Shown in pieces: positions 55,792 through 64,000 of a stretch of DNA of 64,000 nt. The notes under the pieces are model-generated. The model saw only the letters and a program-made list of their open reading frames with translations. It made no database searches and had not been told where the DNA came from. Positions within the stretch are counted from its first letter, which is position 1. Each line of letters begins with the position of its first letter. Made by a program: the position numbers and the translations under genes. Origin of the DNA: Ruania suaedae (GTDB taxonomy: Bacteria > Actinomycetota > Actinomycetes > Actinomycetales > Beutenbergiaceae); the NCBI RefSeq assembly GCF_021049265.1, contig NZ_CP088018.1, forward strand, positions 1,178,001-1,242,000, in the 5' to 3' direction.

Positions 55792-57765
55792 TCACCAGAT
55801 CCGCACCCGCTCGGCCGGGTCGAGCCAGAGCTTGTCCCCGGGCTGGACCCCGAACGTCTCCACGAACTCGTCCAGGTTGCGCACCGGTGCGTTGCACCGG
55901 ATCTCGTCCGGGGAGTGCGGATCGATCGAGAGCAGCCGGAGCGCCTCCTGCTCGCGGGCCTTGGTCCGCCAGCAGCGCGCCCAGGCCATGAACAGCTGCT
56001 GCATCTCCTCACGGGTGGGCTCCTGCCCGCGGCGCTCCTTCGCGATCCGGAATGCCTTGATCCCGATGCCGAGGCCACCGAGATCGCCGATGTTCTCTCC
56101 CACGGTCAGCGCGCCGTTGACGGTGTGGGAGTCCTCCAGCTGGCTGGGCGAGAGGACGTCGTACTGGGCGATCAGCGCCTGGGTGCGCTTGTCGAACTCG
56201 GCGCGATCCTCCTCGGTCCACCAGTCGTGGAGCCGGCCGGAGCCGTCGTAGCGGCTGCCCTGGTCGTCGAAGCCGTGACCGATCTCGTGCCCGATGACGG
56301 CACCGATGGCGCCGTAGTTGGTCGCGTCGTCGGCATCGGCGTCGAAGAACGGGGGTGTGAGGATCGCCGCCGGGAAGACGATCTCGTTCATGGACGGGTT
56401 GTAGTAGGCGTTGACGGTCTGCGGCGACATGAACCACTCGTCGGTGTCGATCGGCCCGCCGAGCTTGTTCAGCTCGTAGTCGGTCTCGAAAGCGTGGGCG
56501 GCGCGCACGTTGCCGAGCAGGTCGTCGGCGGCGACCTCCAGGCCGGAGTAGTCACGCCACTTGTCCGGGTAGCCGACCTTCGGGGTGAAGGCGTCCAGCT
56601 TGTCGAGCGCCTTCTGCCTGGTGGCGGGGCTCATCCAGTCCAGCTCGGTGATGGAGCGGCGGTAGGCCTCGACCAGGTCCGCGACCAGCACCCGCATCGC
56701 GTCCTTGTGCTCGGGTGGGAAGTGGCGGGCGACGTAGAGCTTGCCGACGGCCTCCCCGAGCACGCCCTCCACGAGGCTGACCCCGCGCTTCCACCGCTCG
56801 CGGAGCTCCTGGGCGCCGGTGAGGGTGCGGCCGACGAAGTCGAAGTTCTCCTCGACCAGTTCGGCGTGCAGGTAGGGAGCACGCGAGCGCACGACGCGCC
56901 ACGTCAACCACAACCGCCACAGGTCGGTGGGCTCCTCGGCCCAGGCGCGCGAGAACTCTGCCAGGAACTCCGGCTGGCGCACGTCGACGTCCGCCAGGGT
57001 CGAGTCGTCCCCGCCCAGGGCGCTCACCCAGGTCGACCAGTCGAAGTCCGGCGCCAGCTCGCCCAGCCCGGTCAGCGTCATCGGGTTGTGGGTCGCCTGC
57101 GCGTCGCGGCAGCGCACGCGGTCCCAGTGGGCTCGCGCCAGCCGGGTCTCCAGGGCCATCACCCGCTCGGCCGCTCCATGCGCCTCCGCCTCGGTGACCA
57201 CGCCGGCGATGGCGAGCATGGCCGCCATATGGGGCACGTAGGCGGCACGGACGGCGGCGTGCTCCTCCTCGCGGTAGTAGGCCTCGTCGGGCAGGCCCAG
57301 ACCGGACTGCTCGAGGTAGACGATGTAGCGGGTCGTGTCATCGGAGTCGACGTCCACGAAGGCAGCGACGGCGCCGCCGACGCCACTGCGCTGCAACGAC
57401 CCCAGCGCGCGGGTGAGCTGTTCCTTGGTGTGCGCAGCGGTGACGAGCTCCAGGTCCGCAGCCAGGGGCAGGTTCCCAAGAGCGTCGATCCGCTCCGCGG
57501 CCATGAACGAGGCGTACACAGCGGCGATCTTGGCCGCCTCGGCGCCGGCGGGGGAGTCGGCCGGCACCTCGGCGGCCTCGGTGATCAGGGTCCGTACCTG
57601 CTCCTCGGCCTGATCACGGAGTTGGTGGAATGTCCCGTCCCGGCCGCGATCGGCCGGGATCTCATGGGTGTCCAGCCACGAGCCGTTGACGTGGCGGAAG
57701 AGGTCGTCCTGCGGGCGGACCGTGTGGTCCATGGCGGTGGCGTCTGCCTCGGAGATGGTGCTCAT
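55792..57765 (-). CDS. pepO: M13-family zinc metallopeptidase (PepO/neprilysin type)
   Basis: This 657-aa zinc peptidase has HEIGHGFDDQGSRYD (zinc-binding HExxH) near residue 500, the third ligand Glu in ENIGDLGGLGI and the C-terminal RCNAPVRNLDEFVETFGVQ with the family end W. The substrate-binding NAYY motif (NAYYNPSMNEIVFPA) is also present. There is no signal peptide, so it is probably cytoplasmic. M13 members cleave short peptides. ATG 57765 has no strong ribosome site. It is divergent from rpiB. Confidence 0.95.
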   Translation of the reverse strand: MSTISEADATAMDHTVRPQDDLFRHVNGSWLDTHEIPADRGRDGTFHQLRDQAEEQVRTLITEAAEVPADSPAGAEAAKIAAVYASFMAAERIDALGNLPLAADLELVTAAHTKEQLTRALGSLQRSGVGGAVAAFVDVDSDDTTRYIVYLEQSGLGLPDEAYYREEEHAAVRAAYVPHMAAMLAIAGVVTEAEAHGAAERVMALETRLARAHWDRVRCRDAQATHNPMTLTGLGELAPDFDWSTWVSALGGDDSTLADVDVRQPEFLAEFSRAWAEEPTDLWRLWLTWRVVRSRAPYLHAELVEENFDFVGRTLTGAQELRERWKRGVSLVEGVLGEAVGKLYVARHFPPEHKDAMRVLVADLVEAYRRSITELDWMSPATRQKALDKLDAFTPKVGYPDKWRDYSGLEVAADDLLGNVRAAHAFETDYELNKLGGPIDTDEWFMSPQTVNAYYNPSMNEIVFPAAILTPPFFDADADDATNYGAIGAVIGHEIGHGFDDQGSRYDGSGRLHDWWTEEDRAEFDKRTQALIAQYDVLSPSQLEDSHTVNGALTVGENIGDLGGLGIGIKAFRIAKERRGQEPTREEMQQLFMAWARCWRTKAREQEALRLLSIDPHSPDEIRCNAPVRNLDEFVETFGVQPGDKLWLDPAERVRIW

Positions 57766-57815
57766 CCTCCGAACATACCGGCGAGTACCGACCTCGGGTG
57801 CGGCACAATGTCCGG

Positions 57816-58262
57816 ATGCGTATCCACCTCGCCGCCGACCACGCGGGATTCGAGCTCAAGGCCGTGCTCGCCGACCATCTGCGGACCAGCGGGCACGAGG
57901 TCATCGACCACGGCGCCGCCACCTACGATGCCCAGGACGACTATCCCGCGTTCTGCTTCGCCGCCGGTGAGGCCGTCGTCGGTGACCCCGCCTCCCTTGG
58001 CGTGGTCATCGGTGGCAGCGGCAACGGTGAGCAGATCGCCGCCAACAAGGTGGCCGGCGTGCGGGCCGCGCTGGCGTGGAACCTCGAGACCGCCCGCCTG
58101 GGCCGGCAGCACAACGACGCCAACGTCGTCGCCGTGGGAGCCCGCCAGCACACCACCGCCGAGGCGCTCGCGATCGTCGACGCATTCGTGGCCGAGGCGT
58201 TCTCGGGCGACGAGCGTCACCAGCGCCGGATCGACCAGCTGGCCGGGTACGAGTCCCGCTGA
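57816..58262 (+). CDS. rpiB: Ribose-5-phosphate isomerase B
   Basis: RpiB interconverts ribose-5-P and ribulose-5-P. The 148-aa protein has MRIHLAADHAGFELKAVL, the VIGGSGNGEQIAANKVAGVRAAL loop in which Glu replaces the Cys of E. coli RpiB (the mycobacterial type) and ARLGRQHNDANVVAVGARQ. ATG 57816 gives the normal length; the upstream ATG at 57798 is less likely. The gene is followed within 4 bp by the convergent membrane-protein gene. Confidence 0.95.
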   Translation: MRIHLAADHAGFELKAVLADHLRTSGHEVIDHGAATYDAQDDYPAFCFAAGEAVVGDPASLGVVIGGSGNGEQIAANKVAGVRAALAWNLETARLGRQHNDANVVAVGARQHTTAEALAIVDAFVAEAFSGDERHQRRIDQLAGYESR

Positions 58263-58265
58263 GGG

Positions 58266-59015
58266 CTAGGGAAGCGGAAGCGGCCTGCGGCCCTGCGACC
58301 GCCCCACCAATGCGGCGGCGGCGACGTGCAGGGGAATCAGCACCACGACGAGCACGGGCAGCCACAGGCAGACCAGCGCCTCGAGCCCGACGGCCGCTGC
58401 GGTGACCGCTGCCGTCACCAGACCCTGCCACTCGTGGGTGTGATCACGGAGGCGGACCGCTGCCTCCCGGGCCACCTCACCGGCCCTGGTGTCGGCGACG
58501 AGCTCACTGCGCAGGCGCACCTTGCCGAGCGTCTCGGCAGCCGCTGAGCCGGTGAACCAGCCGACCGCGACCGCGACGGCGAGGGCGAGCGGGCCGGCCG
58601 CGACAAGCCCGTCGGCTGCCTGCGAGGCGCCCAGAACTGCCGGCGGGGTCAGGGCGGCTCCGGTCAGGACCGAGACGAGGGCGAACCGGCGCTCCTGCCG
58701 ATGGCTCATCCGTGGGCGAAGGCCCGGTGTGCCCCGGCGGGCGTGGTCGAGGGCTGCCGCCCCGAGTCCGGCGGCGGTCACCACGGCCCAGCTGAGGAGC
58801 CCGAGCAACGCCGCGAGCAACAGCCCGCCGGGGCCGGTGAGGAGTGCGGCGAACGCGGTCAGCGCGATCGCCACCCGGGCTGCGCTGACCGCGACGAGGG
58901 TGCGGCGGTAGCCGTCGACCACGGTTCGCTCGTCGACGTGCTCGTGCTCGTGGGTGGCCTCGCAGTGCGGGCAGACGTAGGTCTGGCCGGCCGTGGTGGA
59001 GTCGCTGTCGGTCAT
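58266..59015 (-). CDS. Membrane protein with N-terminal zinc-ribbon-like CxxC, unknown
   Basis: This 249-aa protein begins with a short segment YVCPHCEATHEHEHVDE, with a CPHC plus three His that could bind a metal. About four hydrophobic segments follow (for example ALTAFAALLTGPGGLLLAALLGLL; the last is LVCLWLPVLVVVLIPLHVAAAAL). The N-terminus is uncertain: ATG 59015 or ATG 59030. No clear family recognised. It is convergent with rpiB and divergent from the alkyltransferase-like gene. Confidence 0.6.
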   Translation of the reverse strand: MTDSDSTTAGQTYVCPHCEATHEHEHVDERTVVDGYRRTLVAVSAARVAIALTAFAALLTGPGGLLLAALLGLLSWAVVTAAGLGAAALDHARRGTPGLRPRMSHRQERRFALVSVLTGAALTPPAVLGASQAADGLVAAGPLALAVAVAVGWFTGSAAAETLGKVRLRSELVADTRAGEVAREAAVRLRDHTHEWQGLVTAAVTAAAVGLEALVCLWLPVLVVVLIPLHVAAAALVGRSQGRRPLPLP

Positions 59016-59037
59016 GTCATGGGAGATCATAGGCGGC

Positions 59038-59400
59038 GTGGAGACTGCTTCGACGCCGGCCCCGGATGCAGGTCCGGGGGAGTACGTGGAGACCGTGCTC
59101 GACCTGGTGGAGCGCGTTCCCCGTGGCCGCGCCACCACCTACGGGGTGATCGCCGAGGCCGCGAGGCAGGTCACGGGCAAGGGCAGTGCGCGGACGGTGG
59201 GTGCGGTGATGGCCCGCTACGGCGCCGGCGTGCCGTGGTGGCGTGTGGTCACGGCCAGCGGCGCCGTCGCCGACCGAGTGGCGGGCCGAGGGCTGGAGCT
59301 GCTCCAGGCGGAAGGAGTGCCGCTGACCTCCCACGCGCCGCCACGGGTCGATCTTGCCGAGGCGGGGTGGGAGCCGGCGGAAGCCGGATCTCAGATGTAG
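59038..59400 (+). CDS. Alkyltransferase-like protein (MGMT fold, no active-site Cys)
   Basis: This 120-aa protein has the MGMT C-terminal fold: [16 protein letters not shown] (the HTH-like part), [12 protein letters not shown] and [11 protein letters not shown]. In true methyltransferases the last motif is PCHRV, with the reactive Cys; here Cys and His are Trp. That is the hallmark of ATL proteins, which bind O6-alkylguanine and recruit nucleotide excision repair. GTG 59038 has AGGCGGC upstream. It overlaps the end of cysE in convergent orientation by 10 bp. Confidence 0.85.
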   Translation: METASTPAPDAGPGEYVETVLDLVERVPRGRATTYGVIAEAARQVTGKGSARTVGAVMARYGAGVPWWRVVTASGAVADRVAGRGLELLQAEGVPLTSHAPPRVDLAEAGWEPAEAGSQM

Positions 59401-59996
59401 ATCGCGGGATCGAGATAGAGCGCCGGATCGGCGGCGTCGTCCTGGGCCGAAGGCGGAGCGTGCCGGACCTGGCCGGGGACCCCGACGACGACCGAGGAGG
59501 CCGGCACGTCCTTCACGACGACGGCGTTGGCTCCGATCTTCACGTCGGCGCCCACCTCGATCGGGCCGAGCACCTTCGCACCCGCCCCGATCACCACCCG
59601 GTCACCGATGGTCGGGTGCCGTTTTCCCTTGTCCATCGATCGGCCGCCGAGGGTCGATCCGTGGAACATCAGCACGTCGTCACCGACCTCCGAGGTCTCA
59701 CCGATCACCACCCCCATACCGTGATCGATGAAGAAGCGCCGCCCCAGGACGGCACCGGGGTGGATCTCCACACCGGTGACAGCGCGTGCGAACTGGGAGA
59801 TCAGGCGAGCTGGAAGGCGCAGGAGCGCGTGGGTCACCCACAGGCGGTTGGCCAGCCGGTGCAGCCACAGGGCATGGACACCGGGGTACAGCAGCGCGAC
59901 CTCGAGACCGCTCCGGGCCGCGGGGTCGCGGCGCCGGGCGGTCTCGAGGTCTTCTGCGACGAGCTCACGCAGCCGCAGGTGACGAGTAGGGCTCAC
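59391..59996 (-). CDS. cysE: Serine O-acetyltransferase
   Basis: CysE acetylates L-serine with acetyl-CoA, the first step of cysteine synthesis. The 201-aa left-handed beta-helix protein (EpsC type) has [24 protein letters not shown], then [34 protein letters not shown] with hexapeptide repeats. The catalytic His is in FIDHGMG. GTG start at 59996. It lies 15 bp after cysK and forms a cysK-cysE operon. Confidence 0.94.
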   Translation of the reverse strand: MSPTRHLRLRELVAEDLETARRRDPAARSGLEVALLYPGVHALWLHRLANRLWVTHALLRLPARLISQFARAVTGVEIHPGAVLGRRFFIDHGMGVVIGETSEVGDDVLMFHGSTLGGRSMDKGKRHPTIGDRVVIGAGAKVLGPIEVGADVKIGANAVVVKDVPASSVVVGVPGQVRHAPPSAQDDAADPALYLDPAIYI

Positions 59997-60011
59997 CGGT
60001 GGTCGCTCGGA

Positions 60012-60947
<936 letters not shown>

Positions 60948-61345
60948 GGAGTCTCGTCCTTCGTTGGCTGGGTGTGCGATGTCGCTCGTGTCCCATCCTC
61001 TCAGGGCCCTCGCGCGAGGGCAGGGGAGGCGACGACCGTCCCACGATGCGGGCACGGAGAGGTGAGTCCTTCGTCACAGCAGCCTCCCTATGGTCCTGAC
61101 CTGCGCCGTCGTGGGGGAGGGGAGACGTGACGAGTAGGCGTGCAGCGCCAGATGTGGGTATCATTCCGGGGGCGCGCCGTGACCGGTGCCTCGCAGGACG
61201 TGCTCCAGCGACGGGCTGACCGTTGTCGCTCGTGCCCAGCCGTCCACCGTCATGAGGCGGCGTGACGAGGCGTGAGAACGGCGCCACCAGCAGCGCACAC
61301 CACAGACCGCTCAGCAACCGCGTGAGAAGTAGGTAGGAAGCAGAC
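60948..61345. other. 398-bp intergenic region between cysK and rpmE2
   Basis: This is the longest gap without a gene. It must hold the divergent promoters of cysK and rpmE2. I see a TATCAT -10-like hexamer at 61159-61164, inside a 15-mer (61155-61169) that partly matches a Zur box. No ORF with a convincing ribosome site, RNA gene or repeat is visible. Confidence 0.5.
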
Positions 61346-61603
61346 ATGAAGAAGGACATCCACCCGGAGTACGGGCCGGTCGTGTTCCGTGACATCTCCG
61401 CGAACTTCGCCATCCTGACGAAGTCGACCATCTCCTCCGGGACGACGGTCGAGTGGGAGGACGGCAACACCTATCCGGTGGTCGACGTCGACATCTCCTC
61501 CGCTTCCCACCCCTTCTACACGGGTAAGCAGAAGATCATGGACACCGCCGGACGCGTCGAGAAGTTCCGCCAGCGGTACGCCAAGGCCGGCGGCAACGCC
61601 TGA
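61346..61603 (+). CDS. rpmE2: 50S ribosomal protein L31 type B (zinc-independent)
   Basis: This 85-aa protein starts [16 protein letters not shown] and has [19 protein letters not shown] then [20 protein letters not shown], as in L31 type B. It has no Cys, unlike the zinc-binding type A, so it can replace that form when zinc is scarce. The ATG at 61346 follows GTAGGAAGC. It is 83 bp upstream of a Cys-free L32 gene. Such pairs are usually under the zinc regulator Zur. Confidence 0.97.
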   Translation: MKKDIHPEYGPVVFRDISANFAILTKSTISSGTTVEWEDGNTYPVVDVDISSASHPFYTGKQKIMDTAGRVEKFRQRYAKAGGNA

Positions 61604-61686
61604 GTCACTGCCGCTAGGCAGAACACGCACGTGCTGCGGCGGGTCCGCCGCAGCTCCATGACAACGACGGAAGGGGAGGTAGAGCC

Positions 61687-61857
61687 ATGGCAGTTCCCAA
61701 GCGCAAGATGTCGCGCAGCAACACCCGCGCGCGCCGCTCGCAGTGGAAGACCAAGGCGGCAGACCTCGTCCCGGTCCGCTCCGGTGGTCGTGAGGTCCGG
61801 GTGCCGCGGCGCCTGGCCCGCGCCGTCGAGCGCGGTCTGGTCGACGTCGAGCGCTGA
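61687..61857 (+). CDS. rpmF: 50S ribosomal protein L32 (Cys-free)
   Basis: This 56-aa protein starts [20 protein letters not shown], the conserved L32 start. The rest ([14 protein letters not shown]...) has no Cys, whereas the zinc-binding form has CxxC pairs. It is a zinc-independent paralogue, matching its neighbour rpmE2. ATG 61687 has GGAAGGGGAGG upstream. It is below the length limit of many ORF lists. A strong hairpin follows. Confidence 0.95.
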   Translation: MAVPKRKMSRSNTRARRSQWKTKAADLVPVRSGGREVRVPRRLARAVERGLVDVER

Positions 61858-61881
61858 GCGTCACCCGCGTCGCGATCGAAT

Positions 61882-61915
61882 GAAGCGGTCGCTCCCCACG
61901 GGGAGCGGCCGCTTC
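61882..61915 (+). terminator. Strong hairpin terminator after rpmF
   Basis: GAAGCGGTCGCTCCCC (61882-61897) pairs with GGGGAGCGGCCGCTTC (61900-61915) over 16 bp with one G-U pair and a 2-nt loop, 24 bp after the rpmF stop. A T-rich GTCGTTCC follows. Confidence 0.8.
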
Positions 61916-61939
61916 GTCGTTCCCATCCCCATCTGCCCC

Positions 61940-61968
61940 TTATACGAACGTGCAGGCGCTGCTACGAT
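61940..61968 (+). promoter_or_regulatory. Candidate promoter of the secreted repeat protein
   Basis: TTATAC (61940-61945) and TACGAT (61963-61968) are separated by 17 nt. Transcription would start near 61975, right at the palindrome that begins at 61977. Confidence 0.4.
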
Positions 61969-61976
61969 CCTGCTCG

Positions 61977-62000
61977 GTGCCGAGCGTCGACGCTCGGCAC
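61977..62000 (+). promoter_or_regulatory. 24-bp perfect palindrome in the 5' region of the secreted repeat protein
   Basis: The first half GTGCCGAGCGTC (61977-61988) is followed at once by its exact complement (61989-62000), a 24-bp perfect dyad. It lies just after the candidate -10 and about 56 bp before the ATG. It may be an operator or, in RNA, a hairpin at the 5' end of the message. Confidence 0.7.
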
Positions 62001-62055
62001 GTCGGTCAGGGCCCGCAGGGCTCCGACTCATCGACCCGAGAGAGTGGATCGCCTG

Positions 62056-64000
62056 ATGATGCCTCGCCCCCGAACCCTCGCGCGCGTCCGCACGGCCGTG
62101 GCCGTGGCCGCTGTCGCGGCCCTCGCCGGCCTCGGAATCGTGGCCGCTGCGCCGAGCGCGTCCGCCGCGGGAGTCGTGGTGATCGACGACTTCGCCGGAA
62201 CCACGCTGGGTGAGCGGACCGTCACCGCGTCCACGGCGATGGGTGGCACGCAGGCCTCGACATTCACCGAGTCGGGCGGTGTGGGCGTGTTCTCGATCGG
62301 CGGGCAGGGGAACACCCAGGGCAGCGTGCGTCTCGACTATGCCTTCCCCGAGCCGACCGATCTCACGGAGGGGTGGACGAACACCCGCATCAGCTTCCCG
62401 TTCGAGTCGATCCAGCGCGTACCGGAGGACAACCAGACGGCGCTGGTGTTCGCGCTGACGATCCGCGACTCGGACGGCAACAGCGACACGATCTCCTCCG
62501 GGATCGCTTCCACCGGGCCCTTCGACGCCAGTTTCCCTCTCCTGTGCGAGGGCACGCTGTGCTTCGACGAGGTCGATCCGACGCGCGCGAGCTCGGTGAC
62601 GCTCGAGCTCCTGGCGCCACGCAACTTCGACCGGGATCGCTCGGTCGACGTGCGGCTGCAGACGCTCCGGGCGGCACCACCGGTCGGGACGCCGGAAGGC
62701 CCGCTGACGCCGACCGTGACGACCGCCTCGACGGATGTGGATGCGCAGAGCCCGCGGTCGATCGACTTCACCGTCTCCTTCGCCTCGGACGACATGCTCG
62801 AGGGCACGACTCAGCTCCAACCGGGCGACCTGGACATCTCCGGGACCGCTGCCGGACTGGACAACGTGACCGTGACCGGCGGGCCGTCCGTCTGGCAGGT
62901 CCGGGTGGGGCCGCTCACGAGTGACGGGACCGTCTCGGTCGGCGTCCCCGCCGGAATCGTGACCGGCCTCGCGAGCCGTCCCAACATCGCAAGCACCGGG
63001 GACCCGGTGGTGAACTTCGACCTCGCCGTCGCGCCGTCGATCGCCAGCGCGGATGCGGTGTCGTTCGCTGCGGACGAGGCCGGTGCCTTCACCATCGTCT
63101 CGTCCGGAGATCCGACGCCGGTCGTCGACCTCGACGGGGGCCTGCCGAGCGGGGTCACGTTCGAGGACTCCGGCGACGGAACCGGTTCGCTCAGCGGGAC
63201 CCCGCAGCCTGGTACCGGGGGGACGTACCCGCTGACCGTGACGGCGTCCAACGGGACCTCGCCCGACGCCGTCCAGAACCTGACGCTCACCGTGACCGAG
63301 GTCCCGGTGTTCGTCAGTGGTGATGCGGTGACGTTTACTGCGGGTTCGTTGGGTGAGTTCGTGGTGGAGGTGGGTGCGGGGTTCCCGGGGCCGGTTTCGA
63401 TTGGGAGTGAGTCGGTGGTGCCGGAGGGGTTGTCGTTGGTGGACAACGGTGATGGGACGGCGTTGTTGTCGGGTACTGCGGTTGCTGGTGGGGTGTCGGT
63501 GCTGGAATTGGTGGCGACTAATGGGGCGGGGTTGTCGGCGGAGCAGTCGTTGACGGTGACGGTGGAGGAGTCGCCGGTGTTCGTCAGTGGTGATGCGGTG
63601 ACGTTTACTGCGGGTTCGTTGGGTGAGTTCGTGGTGGAGGTGGGTGCGGGGTTCCCGGGGCCGGTTTCGATTGGGAGTGAGTCGGTGGTGCCGGAGGGGT
63701 TGTCGTTGGTGGACAACGGTGATGGGACGGCGTTGTTGTCGGGCACTGCGGTTGCTGGTGGGGTGTCGGTGTTGGAGTTGGTGGCGACAAATGGGGCGGG
63801 GTTGTCGGCGGAGCAGTCGTTGACGGTGACGGTGGAGGAGTCGCCGGTGTTCGTCAGTGGTGATGTGGTGACGTTTACTGCGGGTTTGTTGGGTGAGTTC
63901 GTGGTGGAGGTGGGTGCGGGGTTCCCGGGGCCGGTTTCGATTGGGAGTGAGTCGGTGGTGCCGGAGGGGTTGTCGTTGGTGGACAACGGTGATGGGACGG
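62056..64000 (+). CDS. Large secreted protein with Ig-like tandem repeats (cut by window edge)
   Basis: The frame runs from ATG 62056 (or 62059) to the window end without a stop: over 648 residues. A Sec signal peptide (TAVAVAAVAALAGLGIVAAA, cleavage after ASA) is followed by a unique region of about 370 residues. From 63019 comes an Ig-like (He_PIG/cadherin-like) domain of about 95 residues, then near-identical 90-residue repeats starting PVFVSGDAVTFTAGSLGEF. The repeats hold GLSLVDNGDGTALLSGTA. Such architecture suggests a cell-surface or secreted adhesin, perhaps with a C-terminal anchor beyond the edge. Confidence 0.85.
   Translation, partial: MMPRPRTLARVRTAVAVAAVAALAGLGIVAAAPSASAAGVVVIDDFAGTTLGERTVTASTAMGGTQASTFTESGGVGVFSIGGQGNTQGSVRLDYAFPEPTDLTEGWTNTRISFPFESIQRVPEDNQTALVFALTIRDSDGNSDTISSGIASTGPFDASFPLLCEGTLCFDEVDPTRASSVTLELLAPRNFDRDRSVDVRLQTLRAAPPVGTPEGPLTPTVTTASTDVDAQSPRSIDFTVSFASDDMLEGTTQLQPGDLDISGTAAGLDNVTVTGGPSVWQVRVGPLTSDGTVSVGVPAGIVTGLASRPNIASTGDPVVNFDLAVAPSIASADAVSFAADEAGAFTIVSSGDPTPVVDLDGGLPSGVTFEDSGDGTGSLSGTPQPGTGGTYPLTVTASNGTSPDAVQNLTLTVTEVPVFVSGDAVTFTAGSLGEFVVEVGAGFPGPVSIGSESVVPEGLSLVDNGDGTALLSGTAVAGGVSVLELVATNGAGLSAEQSLTVTVEESPVFVSGDAVTFTAGSLGEFVVEVGAGFPGPVSIGSESVVPEGLSLVDNGDGTALLSGTAVAGGVSVLELVATNGAGLSAEQSLTVTVEESPVFVSGDVVTFTAGLLGEFVVEVGAGFPGPVSIGSESVVPEGLSLVDNGDGT
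63304..64000 (+). repeat. 270-bp tandem repeats, 2.6 copies, G/T-rich
   Basis: Copies begin at 63304, 63574 and 63844 (incomplete). The 270-bp unit codes for 90 residues and the copies differ by only a few bases. Codons end mostly in G or T (GTG, GGG, GGT, TTG), in sharp contrast to the C-ending codons upstream of 63304. The minus strand therefore has a long Pro/Thr-rich open frame that is not a gene. Confidence 0.95.

Noticed and set aside
60948-61345. A small gene or riboswitch in the cysK-rpmE2 gap
   Set aside because: No open frame has a convincing ribosome site and family, and I see no riboswitch core or long stem structure. I annotate it only as a promoter region.
62811-63986. A 391-codon Pro/Thr/Asn-rich frame on the minus strand
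   Set aside because: It mirrors the G/T-rich tandem repeats of the plus-strand secreted protein, which has a signal peptide and recognisable domains. The minus frame has neither a start context nor a family.

Overview
The window is about 64 kb of very GC-rich DNA with dense, short-spaced genes, frequent GTG starts and many 4-bp start/stop overlaps. Gene content points to a free-living actinobacterium: a mycothiol-type nitroreductase relative, group II truncated haemoglobin, oligoribonuclease, a DUF3054 protein, tandem dynamin-like GTPases, and a murI-phosphodiesterase-rph-rdgB neighbourhood as in mycobacteria. Ectoine and hydroxyectoine genes suggest salt tolerance. A Micrococcales member (for example near Ruaniaceae or Bogoriellaceae) is my best guess, but this is inference from gene content. 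I see no insertion sequence, prophage, CRISPR array or rRNA.

Layout. 1-5.3 kb: end of murI, an Rv1339-like metallo-hydrolase, ppc, rph, rdgB. 5.4-11.2 kb: a polyol module (mannitol-type dehydrogenase, SorC-family regulator, solute-binding lipoprotein, two permeases) joined by repeated copies of a GCTCATCTGA operator-like motif. 11.2-13.3 kb: DUF3054 protein, NUDIX-like protein, tRNA-Leu, HAD hydrolase. 13.3-17.9 kb: a PhnD-PhnC-PhnE-PhnE importer with an RpiR/MurR-type regulator and a PHO-box-like site upstream. 17.9-25.6 kb: Bcp peroxiredoxin, tRNA-Lys, lipid kinase, aldo/keto reductase, ATP-grasp enzyme, amino-acid dehydrogenase with a divergent LysR regulator, tRNA-His, orn. 25.7-33 kb: a two-component system beside one ABC-2 exporter, a DUF998 protein, a squalene-cyclase-like protein and a second ABC-2 exporter. 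33-40.5 kb: HhH endonuclease-like protein, DksA/TraR zinc finger, tRNA-Arg, two dynamin-like GTPases, ssb, ettA, a thioesterase. 40.5-44 kb: ectABCD. 44-53 kb: NagZ-like GH3 and MurQ (cell-wall recycling), thioesterase II, GlbO, PTS enzyme I, a free-standing EIIB, malQ and EIIA. 53-61 kb: cupin, GNAT, Rv2466c-like protein, secreted Cys-rich protein, rhodanese-like protein with a possible Cys-rich leader ORF, M13 peptidase, RpiB, membrane protein, alkyltransferase-like protein, cysE-cysK. 61-64 kb: cysteine-free L31 and L32, then the start of a large secreted repeat protein that runs off the right edge.

The main points of interest are: the repeat protein, whose 270-bp tandem repeats are extremely G/T-rich on the coding strand and follow a promoter-proximal 24-bp perfect palindrome; the leader ORF and the 16-bp perfect intragenic inverted repeat at the rhodanese-like gene; the SorC-type operator set; the PHO-box-like site at the phosphonate-type importer; and the zinc-independent ribosomal protein pair. 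None of these amounts to a clearly new defence or mobile system. All regulatory assignments come from reading the sequence only.
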